Of a stretch of 12,702 nt of DNA, positions 6,227 through 12,702 are shown piece by piece (position 1 is the first letter of the stretch; every line of letters starts with the position of its first letter). Location of the stretch: positions 1 to 12,702 of the forward strand of contig CAAGDU010000082.1 of NCBI GenBank assembly GCA_900768725.1, read 5' to 3'. Under the pieces are notes generated by a model. The model made no database searches, was not told the DNA's origin, and saw only the letters and a list, made by a program, of their open reading frames with translations. The position numbers and the translations under genes are program-made. Source of the DNA: Bacteroidales bacterium (GTDB lineage: Bacteria > Bacteroidota > Bacteroidia > Bacteroidales > Paludibacteraceae).

Positions 6227-6303
6227 GACCGCGCTACGCGCTGAAAGACCGCCTTCGGCTGTATGACCGCTTCGCTGTTAGACCGCGCTACGCGCTGAAA
6301 GAC
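6227..6303 (+). repeat. Array of four hairpin units directly after the guanylyltransferase stop
   Basis: Four head-to-tail units start with GACC. Each then has a mini-hairpin with a 3-base loop and a TG-rich tail: GCGC-TAC-GCGC then TGAAA (6227-6246), GCC-TTC-GGC then TGTAT (6247-6264), GC-TTC-GC then TGTTA (6265-6280), GCGC-TAC-GCGC then TGAAA (6281-6300). Units 1 and 4 are identical over 20 bp. Stem sequences differ between units while pairing is kept. It starts two bases after the stop codon, so it could protect or end the mRNA 3' end, but there is no T-tract. Confidence 0.8.
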
Positions 6304-6316
6304 TTATAATGAGACG

Positions 6317-6361
6317 CGGAGTGATCGGAGTTTTCTGAGTAGTCTGAGTAATCGGAGTAAT
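6317..6361 (+). repeat. Five tandem 9-bp repeats, consensus CKGAGTAAT
   Basis: The units are CGGAGTGAT, CGGAGTTTT, CTGAGTAGT, CTGAGTAAT and CGGAGTAAT without gaps. The repeat sits in the middle of the 305-bp gap 6226-6530, between the hairpin array and the dispersed repeat at 6406. No function is evident. Confidence 0.65.
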
Positions 6362-6405
6362 CAGACCATTAATCTACTCTTTCTCGTCCGTTGAAATCAT
6401 AAAAA

Positions 6406-6480
6406 TCTCGTGAGCGTAAGCGAGCAGGATAAAAATACCTTGCTGCGGGCTACGCACTTGCGGAGAATAAGTAAGGATTT
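6406..6480 (+). repeat. Dispersed repeat, copy A, upstream of the debranching gene
   Basis: This stretch of about 75 bp aligns with 9855-9927 along its whole length: TCTCGTGA-CGTA-CGA--AGGA, then ACCTTGCT-CGGGCTACGC, then GAGAA and AGGATT. The GAGCG...AGCG...GGATAAAAA part also resembles the end of the element at 1332. In both places the repeat sits 50-53 bases before the start codon of an alpha-glucan gene, so it would be in the mRNA leader or the promoter. No clear TAnnTTTG box is visible nearby. Confidence 0.7.
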
Positions 6481-6530
6481 TTGTTGAGTATATTGCACTA
6501 TTGACCACTAAAACCACAAAAACACATATT

Positions 6531-8495
6531 ATGGGTTATTTGAATTTTGACAAGACGGTATTGACCAATCTGGAGCGGTCGCTCGGGAAAGAGATGATTC
6601 GCACGAATCGTGCGGGCGTCTATAACGCGACGACGTTGGTGGATTGCAATACCCGCAAGTATCACGGACAGTTGGTGATGCCCCTGCCTGAGTTGGGGCA
6701 AGACAACTACGTCCTGCTCAGTTCACTGGATGAGACCGTCATCCAGCATGGTGCCGAGTTCAACCTCGGTCTGCACAAGTACGGTCCGACAACCTATGCG
6801 CCCAACGGGCACAAGTACATCCGCGAGTTCGACTGCGAGGTCATCTCGAAGACGACGTATCGCGTGGGTGGCGTGGTGCTGACGAAAGAGCGTATGCTGG
6901 TGAGTTTCGAGCCCCGCGTGCTGATACGCTACACGCTGGTGGAGGCACACTCCGCCACCACACTGCGCTTCAAGCCGTTCTTGGCATTCCGTTCGGTAAA
7001 CGAATTAACCCACCAAAACACCCGCGCGAATGCGAACATGGATGAATGCGAGAACGGGCGTGTGAACCAGATGTACCGCGAGTTTCCGCAACTGTTCATG
7101 CAGTTCTCGAAGGCGGTGGAGTACAAGCACGACCCGCAATGGTATAAAGGCATTGAGTACCCGAAGGAGCAAGAGCGCGGCTTCGAGTTCAAGGAAGACC
7201 TGCTGGTGCCCGGTTACTTCGAGTTGCCGATGAAGAAAGGCGAGAGCGTGATTTTCGCCGCGGGCATCACGGAGGTGAAGACCCGCACGCTGAAAGCCAC
7301 GTGGGAGAAAGAGATGACGCGCCGTATCGCCCGCGAGAACATGTTCGCCTGCCTGAAGAACTCCGCAGGGCAGTTCTACAAACGCGAGGGCGACAAGTGC
7401 TACCTGCTGAGCGGCTATCCGTGGTATCACGCCGAGGCACGCGCCACCTTCTTTGCTACCCCCTCTTGCACGCTCGACATAGACCGCCCCGAATACTGGG
7501 AGGCGATTATCGACCAGACGGCAGTGGATGAGATACACCATTTCCTCGCCGGACATACCGGCATGGTGAAGATGACGGGCATGGACGACCCCGACGCCCT
7601 CCTCTGGGCTGTGCGCGCGTTCCAGAAATATGCCCATAAATATACCGTGCGTGAGGCGGCAGAGAAATACGCCGACCTGTGCGCTGAAATAGTGGCTTTC
7701 TATCGCAAGCAGAACCACCCGCGTGCGTACCTGCACCAGAACGGGTTGCTGTGGGTGGACGGCACCCAGCGTCCCGCCACATGGATGAGTGCTGTGGAGA
7801 ACGGGCGTCCCATCACCCCGCGTACCGGCTACGTGGTGGAGATTAACGCACTGTGGTACAACGCGCTGCGTTTCACGGCAGAGTTGCTCCGCGAGCAGGG
7901 CAAGCAGGAAGCCGCCGACCTGCTGGACTTCCAGGCAGAGATAACGCGCGGCGCATTCGTCAACACCTTCTGGAACGGGCTCTACCTGTACGACTACGTG
8001 GTGGACAACTACCAAGACCGCGAGGTGCGTCCGAATCAGATCTGGGCAGCCGGTCTGCCCTACTCGCCGCTGGATAGGAAACAGCAGAAAGCCGTGGTGG
8101 ATATATGCACGAAAGAGTTGCTGACCCCGCGCGGATTGCGCACACTGTCGCCCAAGAGCGGCAACTTCCGCCCCGAGTATATCGGCGGGCAGTTGGAGCG
8201 CGATCGCAACTTCCACAATGGTCCCGTTTGGCCCTGCACCATCGCTGCTTATGCACGGGCATATATGAACCTGTACAAACGCAGCGGACTGAGTTTTATG
8301 GAGCGCATGCTGGTGGGCTACGAGCAAGAGATGAGCGAACTATGCATCGGCACGCTGAATGAATTATACGACGGCAACCCGCCCTACAAAGGACACGGCG
8401 GCATGAGTTTTGCACCGAGTGTGGCAGCCGTCATCTCCGTGATAGACACACTGAAACGCTACGAGGAAGAGAGCGAGAAAGGAGGTACACTATGA
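6531..8495 (+). CDS. Glycogen debranching enzyme-like protein (amylo-alpha-1,6-glucosidase family)
   Basis: Cytoplasmic alpha-glucan protein of 654 aa from the ATG at 6531. A TTG ten codons earlier only adds MTTKTTKTHI and is not needed: the family starts with MGYLNFDK...L..LERSL.KE..RTNRAG. The N-terminal domain (about 1-260) matches the bacterial/archaeal GDE N-terminal domain (TTLVDCNTRKYHG at 34-46). The C-terminal (alpha/alpha)6 domain (about 280-645) has GYPWYHAEARATFF (295-308), NGLLWVDGT (404-412), TWMSA (417-421), TPRTGYVVEINALWYNALRF (429-448), FHNGPVWP (561-568) and GTLNELYDG (607-615). Expected role: removing alpha-1,6 branches from glycogen. Compared with the consensus as I know it (GRDT and TWMD), two Asp positions read Ala305 and Ser420, so activity is uncertain. 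Its stop overlaps the next start (ATGA), indicating one transcript with the glycosyltransferase. Confidence 0.9.
   Translation: MGYLNFDKTVLTNLERSLGKEMIRTNRAGVYNATTLVDCNTRKYHGQLVMPLPELGQDNYVLLSSLDETVIQHGAEFNLGLHKYGPTTYAPNGHKYIREFDCEVISKTTYRVGGVVLTKERMLVSFEPRVLIRYTLVEAHSATTLRFKPFLAFRSVNELTHQNTRANANMDECENGRVNQMYREFPQLFMQFSKAVEYKHDPQWYKGIEYPKEQERGFEFKEDLLVPGYFELPMKKGESVIFAAGITEVKTRTLKATWEKEMTRRIARENMFACLKNSAGQFYKREGDKCYLLSGYPWYHAEARATFFATPSCTLDIDRPEYWEAIIDQTAVDEIHHFLAGHTGMVKMTGMDDPDALLWAVRAFQKYAHKYTVREAAEKYADLCAEIVAFYRKQNHPRAYLHQNGLLWVDGTQRPATWMSAVENGRPITPRTGYVVEINALWYNALRFTAELLREQGKQEAADLLDFQAEITRGAFVNTFWNGLYLYDYVVDNYQDREVRPNQIWAAGLPYSPLDRKQQKAVVDICTKELLTPRGLRTLSPKSGNFRPEYIGGQLERDRNFHNGPVWPCTIAAYARAYMNLYKRSGLSFMERMLVGYEQEMSELCIGTLNELYDGNPPYKGHGGMSFAPSVAAVISVIDTLKRYEEESEKGGTL
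8481..8486 (+). promoter_or_regulatory. Strong Shine-Dalgarno sequence for the GT4 gene
   Basis: GGAGGT, preceded by AAA, lies five bases before the ATG at 8492, inside the last codons of the debranching gene. Such perfect Shine-Dalgarno sites are uncommon in Bacteroidetes, so it may matter for translation of the overlapped gene, although the codons for Gly-Gly would produce it anyway. Confidence 0.6.
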
Positions 8496-9754
8496 AAGCC
8501 TTAATGTTCGGATGGGAGTTTCCCCCTCATATCTTGGGCGGTTTGGGTACTGCCAGTTACGGTCTGACGCGCGGCATGGCGCAGCAGCCCGACATGCACA
8601 TCACCTTCGTCATCCCGAAGCCGTGGGGCGATGAAGACCAGTCGTTCCTGAAGATTATCGGCGCGAACAGTGTGCCCATCGTGTGGAAAGAGAACGACTA
8701 CAACTACGTGAAACAACGCATGGAGGGCAAGATGTCGCCCGAAGAGTATTTCCACCTGCGCAACGGCATCCGCTACGACTACCGCCGTATCGGCACCGAT
8801 GACCTCGGCTGCGTGGGCTTCTCGGGACGCTACCCCGACAACCTCATTGAGGAGATTGGCAACTACGAGGCAGTGGCGTCCGTGCTGGCGCACTCGCTGG
8901 ACTTCGATATCATCCACTCGCACGACTGGCTGACCTACCCCGCAGGCGTGTTCGCCAAACAGATTTCGGGCAAGCCGCTCGTGATACACGTGCATGCCAC
9001 CGACTTCGACCGCTCGCGCGGCAACGTGAACCCGACGGTGTTCGCCATCGAGAAACGCGGTATGCAGGAGGCAGACCATATCATGTGCGTGTCGAACCTG
9101 ACGCGCCGGACGGTGATAGAGAAATACGGTATCGACCCGCGCAAGGTGTCCACCGTGCACAATGCCGTAGAGCCGCTGGCTAACCCCGACGAGTTCCAGA
9201 AACATCCGCGCAAGGACAAACTGGTTACTTTCCTCGGGCGTATTACTATGCAGAAAGGACCTGAGTACTTCGTGGAGGCAGCCGCTCGCGTGCTGGCAAA
9301 GACCGACGGCGTGCGCTTTGTGATGGCTGGTAGCGGCGATATGATGGCGAAGATGATTGAGTTGGCAGCCCAACGCGGTATCGCCGACAAGTTCCACTTC
9401 CCGGGCTTCATGCGCGGCAAGCAGGTGCAACAGGTGTTGGCAGACTCCGATGTGTATATCATGCCGTCGGTGAGCGAGCCCTTCGGTATCTCGCCGCTGG
9501 AGGCGATGCAGGTAGGTTGCCCGTCTATCATCAGCCACCAGTCGGGCTGCGCGGAGATTCTCACCCACTGTATCAAGACCGACTACTGGGATATAGACGC
9601 TATGGCAGACGCTATCTACGCCATCGTGAAGTACCCCGCGATGTACAAGAGTCTGCACGAACTCGGCATGGAGGAGGTGAACAACATCCGTTGGTACGAT
9701 GCCGGACTGAAAGTGCGCAAGATATACGACGGCGTGATTAACCACACGCTGTAA
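8492..9754 (+). CDS. GT4-family glycosyltransferase, glycogen synthase-like
   Basis: Cytoplasmic GT-B glycosyltransferase of 420 aa, probably extending alpha-1,4-glucan from a nucleotide-glucose. The N-terminal domain starts MKALMFGWEFPPHILGGLGT with the donor/acceptor loop GGLG (16-19), followed by DIIHSHDWLTYP (139-150) and HVHATDFDRSRG (166-177). The C-terminal donor-binding domain has FLGRITMQKGPEYF (247-260; Arg250 and Lys255 are the expected phosphate-contacting residues) and the EX7E motif from Glu329 to Glu337 in EPFGISPLE. All expected active-site residues are present, unlike in the flanking hydrolase-type genes. It overlaps the debranching gene by 4 bp. Bacteroides genomes carry the same order: debranching enzyme, GT4, GH57. 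Glycogen synthesis is the likely role; another intracellular glucan is possible. Confidence 0.92.
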   Translation: MKALMFGWEFPPHILGGLGTASYGLTRGMAQQPDMHITFVIPKPWGDEDQSFLKIIGANSVPIVWKENDYNYVKQRMEGKMSPEEYFHLRNGIRYDYRRIGTDDLGCVGFSGRYPDNLIEEIGNYEAVASVLAHSLDFDIIHSHDWLTYPAGVFAKQISGKPLVIHVHATDFDRSRGNVNPTVFAIEKRGMQEADHIMCVSNLTRRTVIEKYGIDPRKVSTVHNAVEPLANPDEFQKHPRKDKLVTFLGRITMQKGPEYFVEAAARVLAKTDGVRFVMAGSGDMMAKMIELAAQRGIADKFHFPGFMRGKQVQQVLADSDVYIMPSVSEPFGISPLEAMQVGCPSIISHQSGCAEILTHCIKTDYWDIDAMADAIYAIVKYPAMYKSLHELGMEEVNNIRWYDAGLKVRKIYDGVINHTL

Positions 9755-9979
9755 GTTAATTAAGAATTATGAATTAAGAATTAAGAGAGCCACTGCTCTG
9801 AGGTTTGTAATTGATAATTCTGCACACTATACGCCTCCGAAAGAATCTTTTTATTCTCGTGAACGTAGCGAACAGGACATAATTCACCTTGCTTCGGGCT
9901 ACGCCCTCGCAGAGAAAGAGAGGATTCTACGCAGAGGATACTATTAAACATTACATAAACATTAAAACAATTCGCAATC
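9755..9979. other. Gap with AATTAAG repeats and no gene
   Basis: The gap begins with TTAATTAAGAATTATGAATT-type repeats (9756-9787), the same family as at 2821-2898. A small GAAT...ATTC stem follows near 9843-9856, then copy B of the dispersed repeat (9855-9927). TTTG (9808-9811) lies 20 bp before TATACGCC, a poor -7 box, so a separate promoter for the GH57 gene is not demonstrated. Confidence 0.6.
9855..9927 (+). repeat. Dispersed repeat, copy B, upstream of the GH57 gene
   Basis: This is the partner of 6406-6480 in the same orientation. It contains the perfect stem GGGC-TAC-GCCC (9896-9906), whereas copy A has GGGC-TAC-GCAC with one broken pair. Flanking stems (TGC...GCA) enclose it. It ends 52 bases before the GH57 ATG. 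Confidence 0.7.
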
Positions 9980-11317
9980 ATGAAAAATATCTGTTTTTGC
10001 TTTCAAATGCATGCGCCCTATCGTCTGAAACGCTATCGTTTCTTCGAGATTGGGCAAGACCACTACTACTACGATGACCTGATGACCGAGGAGTACATCA
10101 CCGGTCTGGTGAACACCTCGTACATGCCGCTGTGCCAGACGCTGAAGTCGATGGTAGAGCAGTCGAAGGGCAAGTTCCACTGCGCGCTGTCCGTATCGGG
10201 CACGATGATGGAACTCTTCGAGCAGTTTGCACCCGAGATGATTGACGTGCTCAAGGAGTTGGCAGACAGCAAGTGCGTAGAGTTCCTTGCTACCCCCTAC
10301 GCTTACTCTTTCGCTGCCGAGTACGACATGACGGAGTTTGAGAACCAACTCAAGAAACACGCCGACCTCATCAAGGAGGTGCTGGGCGTGAAGACGCAGA
10401 GCGTATGGAACAGCGACCTGCTCTACTCCGACGAAATCGCTTATCGCCTCTACGAGATGGGCTACAAGACCGTACTCACCGAGGGGGCAAAGCATGTACT
10501 CAGTTGGAAATCACCCAACTACATGTACGCCAGCGCTGCCGCTCCGAAGCAGAAAGTGCTGCTGCGCAACATGCCGTTGAGCGACGAACTGAGTTTTCAC
10601 TTCTCCGACCCCTCATGGCACAACTACCCCATGGACGCCGTGAAGTATGCGAACATGCTGCAAGGGCTGCCCGAGGGCGAAGAAATCATCAATATCTGGG
10701 TGGGTGCCGAGACTTTCGGCTTCAACCAACCCGCCAGCACGGGTGTGTTTGAGTTCCTGAAAGCACTGCCGTTCTTCGTTGTAGAGCGCGGTATGGGCTT
10801 CTGCACTCCCGCCGAGGCTGCAAAGGCAATAGAGGCAAAAGACGTGGTGTCCGTTCCGTACCCCATGACGTGGTCGGGCGAGGCAAAAGACCTGAGTGTC
10901 TATAACGGCAACGACTTGCAACACGAGGCGTTGGAGAAACTCTACTCCGTGGCTGAGCGCGTGCGCCTGTGCCAAGACAAGTCGCTGAAGACCAGTTGGT
11001 TGCGCCTGCAAGACATCAACCACTTCCACTTCATGAACCATATCGACCAAGGTACCAGCCACTACGAGTCGGCTTACGACGCGTTCATCAACTACATGAA
11101 CGTGCTGTCGGACTTCATGCAGTGCGTAGAGGAGCAATACCCGACCTCGATTGGCAATGAGGAGTTGAACGAGTTGCTCAAGACCATCAACAACCAAGAG
11201 CAGGAGATTCAGCAACTGCAAAAAGAACTCGCCAAAGCCTCGAAAGCGACCAAAGCCGCTGCCAAAGAGGAGAAGGCAGAGAAGAAAGAGACCAAGAAAA
11301 GAGCGTGCAAAAAGTAA
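9980..11317 (+). CDS. GH57 alpha-amylase-like protein
   Basis: Cytoplasmic protein of 445 aa with the GH57 fold. It opens MKNICFCFQMHAPYRLKRYRFF (motif 1 around His11), then ALSVSGT (69-75, motif 2), SVWNSDLLYSDEIA (141-154, motif 3) and INIWVGAETFGF (237-248, motif 4), followed by TGVFEFLKALPFF. The expected family forms are NTEL for motif 3 and MDYETFGEH for motif 4, so the nucleophile position reads Asp146 and the acid/base position Gly242. GH57 homologues lacking catalytic residues are known from Bacteroidetes, so this is likely an alpha-amylase-like protein that binds glucan rather than a normal amylase. Residues about 395-445 form a Lys/Ala/Glu-rich coiled coil (NNQEQEIQQLQKELAKASKA...). 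It sits 225 bp after the GT4 gene; its end overlaps the porin start. Confidence 0.9.
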   Translation: MKNICFCFQMHAPYRLKRYRFFEIGQDHYYYDDLMTEEYITGLVNTSYMPLCQTLKSMVEQSKGKFHCALSVSGTMMELFEQFAPEMIDVLKELADSKCVEFLATPYAYSFAAEYDMTEFENQLKKHADLIKEVLGVKTQSVWNSDLLYSDEIAYRLYEMGYKTVLTEGAKHVLSWKSPNYMYASAAAPKQKVLLRNMPLSDELSFHFSDPSWHNYPMDAVKYANMLQGLPEGEEIINIWVGAETFGFNQPASTGVFEFLKALPFFVVERGMGFCTPAEAAKAIEAKDVVSVPYPMTWSGEAKDLSVYNGNDLQHEALEKLYSVAERVRLCQDKSLKTSWLRLQDINHFHFMNHIDQGTSHYESAYDAFINYMNVLSDFMQCVEEQYPTSIGNEELNELLKTINNQEQEIQQLQKELAKASKATKAAAKEEKAEKKETKKRACKK

Positions 11318-12702
11318 GACTATTGCTCATATTTCTTCTCGGAGCGGTTGCCGCCGCAGCCGCTCCGAAGAATAAAGTTGTCAAGACCGTGCTGCGGTCT
11401 TGGCAACTGCCGTCTGCAACGGGTATCGCCGACACCGTCTCGTTTCAGGATACCTTGATGCTCAACTACCCGATGCGCGACGTGGAGAATAACTACTCGC
11501 TCTCGTCCGCCTTCAACGGCAACTGCCTCGTCTCGCCGCTGCAAGCGCGTATCTATTTCGACCGCTTGGAGACCGTGGACGACCTCTTCGCCACCGCCTA
11601 CCAGCCCTATGTCTATTCGCCGGCGGATGTGCGTTTCTTCAACACCACCACGCCCTATTCGGAGATAGCCTACAAGAAAGGCTTCACCACCTACCGCGAG
11701 GAGAACGAAATCAACCTGCTCCTCACGGGTAACATCAACCGCCGCCTCAACCTCGGCATGCAGATGAACTACCTGAACGCCGTGGGGCACTACAACAACC
11801 AAGCCGGGCAGGACTACAACGGCTCCGTATGGGGCTCCTACAACGGCAACCACTATACCATGCAAGCCGCCTTCGCATGGTCGAAACTGTCGCATTACGA
11901 CAACGGCGGACTGCAGAACACCGAGGACTTGGACGGTCCTCTGGAGCCCGAAGACCTGCCCGTGCGACTCAATGCCATGGTCGGCTACCGCTACCTCACG
12001 GGCTTCCTGAACCACTACTACAGCATCACCGTGGAGCGCGAGCGGCACGACTCCATCGAGGTGCGCAACGAAGAAGGCAAATGGGAGAAGAAAGACACGG
12101 TACGCATTGATTATGTGCCCGTTACCACTTTCCGCCATGTCTTCGAGACCACCAACAGCAACCGCCGCTACATAGAGAAAACCGCGCAGCAGAAGTTCTA
12201 CGGCATGAACGGTTTTGGCAACACCTACCTGCGCAACCCCAACCGCACCAACGACTCCACCGACGTGCTCACCATCCGCAACACGCTGTCGGTAACCTTC
12301 GAAGAAGAGTTCAACCGTATCTTGAAGTTCGGTGCGACCGTATATGCCATCAACGAGTGCCAACGCCATCTGTTCAAGACGGGGGACTTGAATAGTGAGC
12401 AGTGGGCGGCGGTTAGCGGGCAGACAGCAGGCGGGGACGCCTGCGCACCCGGCTTCGTTTCCCATATTTCCTATCCCACCTCCGCCCAACTCATGGGCGA
12501 CACTACGTATCGCTACCAGTGGACGAACAACACCTTCGTGGGCGGGGCGCTCTACAAGAACCGCGGCAAATGGGTGCACTACGGCTTCGACGGCGATGTG
12601 TGTGTGGCGGGGTATAAGTTGGGCGAGTTTCAGGTGAACGGGCACGTGGACGGCTACTTCCCCGTGGGCAAAGACACGATGTACATCAACGCCCGCGCCT
12701 TC
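11305..12702 (+). CDS. Putative outer-membrane porin (Porin_10-like), 3' end outside the window
   Basis: An open frame of 466 codons runs from a GTG at 11305 to the window end without a stop; the true end is not visible. The start lies 13 bp inside the end of the GH57 gene. No ATG or GTG lies in frame for about 90 bases upstream, and the first residues (M)QKVRLLLIFLLGAVAAAAA make a clean Sec signal peptide. The mature part has RSWQLPSATGIADTVSFQDT..NYP, then PLQARIYFDRL, FFNTTTPYSEIAYKKG and repeated amphipathic beta-strand patterns (RRLNLGMQMNYLNAVGHYNNQ, LNAMVGYRYLTGFL), as in the Bacteroidetes putative porin family. Family members are beta-barrel outer-membrane proteins of about 600-700 aa. 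Residues around 374-382 (QTAGGDACA) look like a small palindrome-encoded insertion. The overlap suggests co-transcription with the glycogen genes. Confidence 0.8.
   Translation, partial: MQKVRLLLIFLLGAVAAAAAPKNKVVKTVLRSWQLPSATGIADTVSFQDTLMLNYPMRDVENNYSLSSAFNGNCLVSPLQARIYFDRLETVDDLFATAYQPYVYSPADVRFFNTTTPYSEIAYKKGFTTYREENEINLLLTGNINRRLNLGMQMNYLNAVGHYNNQAGQDYNGSVWGSYNGNHYTMQAAFAWSKLSHYDNGGLQNTEDLDGPLEPEDLPVRLNAMVGYRYLTGFLNHYYSITVERERHDSIEVRNEEGKWEKKDTVRIDYVPVTTFRHVFETTNSNRRYIEKTAQQKFYGMNGFGNTYLRNPNRTNDSTDVLTIRNTLSVTFEEEFNRILKFGATVYAINECQRHLFKTGDLNSEQWAAVSGQTAGGDACAPGFVSHISYPTSAQLMGDTTYRYQWTNNTFVGGALYKNRGKWVHYGFDGDVCVAGYKLGEFQVNGHVDGYFPVGKDTMYINARAF
12427..12444. repeat. GC-rich palindrome inside the porin gene
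   Basis: GCAGGCG (12427-12433) pairs perfectly with CGCCTGC (12438-12444) around GGGA, followed by GCACCC. It encodes the odd residues AGGDACAP in a loop-like region of the porin. The layout (7-bp stem, purine loop, then GCACC) is like that of the palindrome in permease 2. Confidence 0.6.

Noticed and set aside
6227..6303. Intrinsic terminator after the guanylyltransferase
   Set aside because: Stems are short and no T-tract follows, so it is listed as a repeat array only.
6227..6361. Possible CRISPR array
   Set aside because: Units are 9-20 bp, contiguous, without spacers of even length, and no cas gene is near.
6501..6530. TTG start for the debranching gene
   Set aside because: It adds only MTTKTTKTHI; homologues begin at the MGYLNFDK-type sequence, which has an ATG at 6531.
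7005..8327. 440-codon open frame antisense to the debranching gene
   Set aside because: His/Val/Arg-rich product typical of the reverse strand of a GC-rich gene; no domain, while the plus strand shows clear family motifs.
8501..9745. 414-codon open frame antisense to the GT4 gene
   Set aside because: Same reason: composition artefact opposite a gene with intact GT-B motifs.
11320..12645. 441-codon open frame antisense to the porin
   Set aside because: The plus-strand frame from 11305 has a signal peptide and porin-like strands; the antisense product is Val/Gly/His-rich without motifs.
1..12702. tRNA, rRNA or riboswitch
   Set aside because: No cloverleaf, rRNA-like or known riboswitch core was recognised by eye in the gaps; a covariance-model search would be needed to exclude them fully.

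Overview
The window looks like chromosomal DNA of a member of the Bacteroidetes, most likely the order Bacteroidales. The reasons are a PepSY-like lipoprotein of the Bacteroidetes type, a TTTG-N20-TAnnTTTG promoter, the debranching enzyme / GT4 synthase / GH57 trio typical of Bacteroides-type glycogen loci, and a Porin_10-like outer-membrane protein. Genus cannot be told from the sequence. Coding DNA is GC-rich, and the gaps are AT-rich and full of repeats.

Left part (1-4119, all on the minus strand). In transcription order this holds a small PepSY-like lipoprotein (4119-3685), a MacB/LolD-type ABC ATPase (3564-2899), two different MacB/FtsX-type permeases (2814-1570 and 1274-33), and the first ten codons of another gene (31-1), which by position and N-terminus is probably the periplasmic adaptor (MacA/HlyD type). 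Together these resemble a tripartite-type export or efflux operon. Each larger gap in it carries its own inverted repeat: the GATTTACGA family, the AATTATG family, and a 204-bp element with 31-bp inverted ends.

Middle (4120-5040) is a divergent intergenic region of about 920 bp. It contains a MITE-like element (4298-4490), an 11-bp tandem repeat (4736-4779), and a convincing Bacteroidetes promoter (4928-4959) that reads into the gene at 5041.

Right part (5041-12702, plus strand). This holds mannose-1-phosphate guanylyltransferase, then a hairpin-repeat-filled gap, an amylo-alpha-1,6-glucosidase-like debranching protein, a GT4 glycogen-synthase-like glycosyltransferase overlapping it by 4 bp, a GH57 alpha-amylase-like protein, and a putative porin that starts inside the end of the GH57 gene and runs off the window. 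The three middle genes form a cytoplasmic alpha-glucan (glycogen) module. Judged against family consensus from memory, the two hydrolase-type proteins have substitutions at expected catalytic positions, so one or both may not be ordinary enzymes.

The most unusual aspect is the density of short palindromic elements. Similar GACCGC-type or GGAGAC/GGGGAC-type hairpins occur between genes, including a four-unit array at 6227-6300. They also occur in frame inside three coding regions (permease 2, the guanylyltransferase, the porin), where they add extra residues without breaking the frame.
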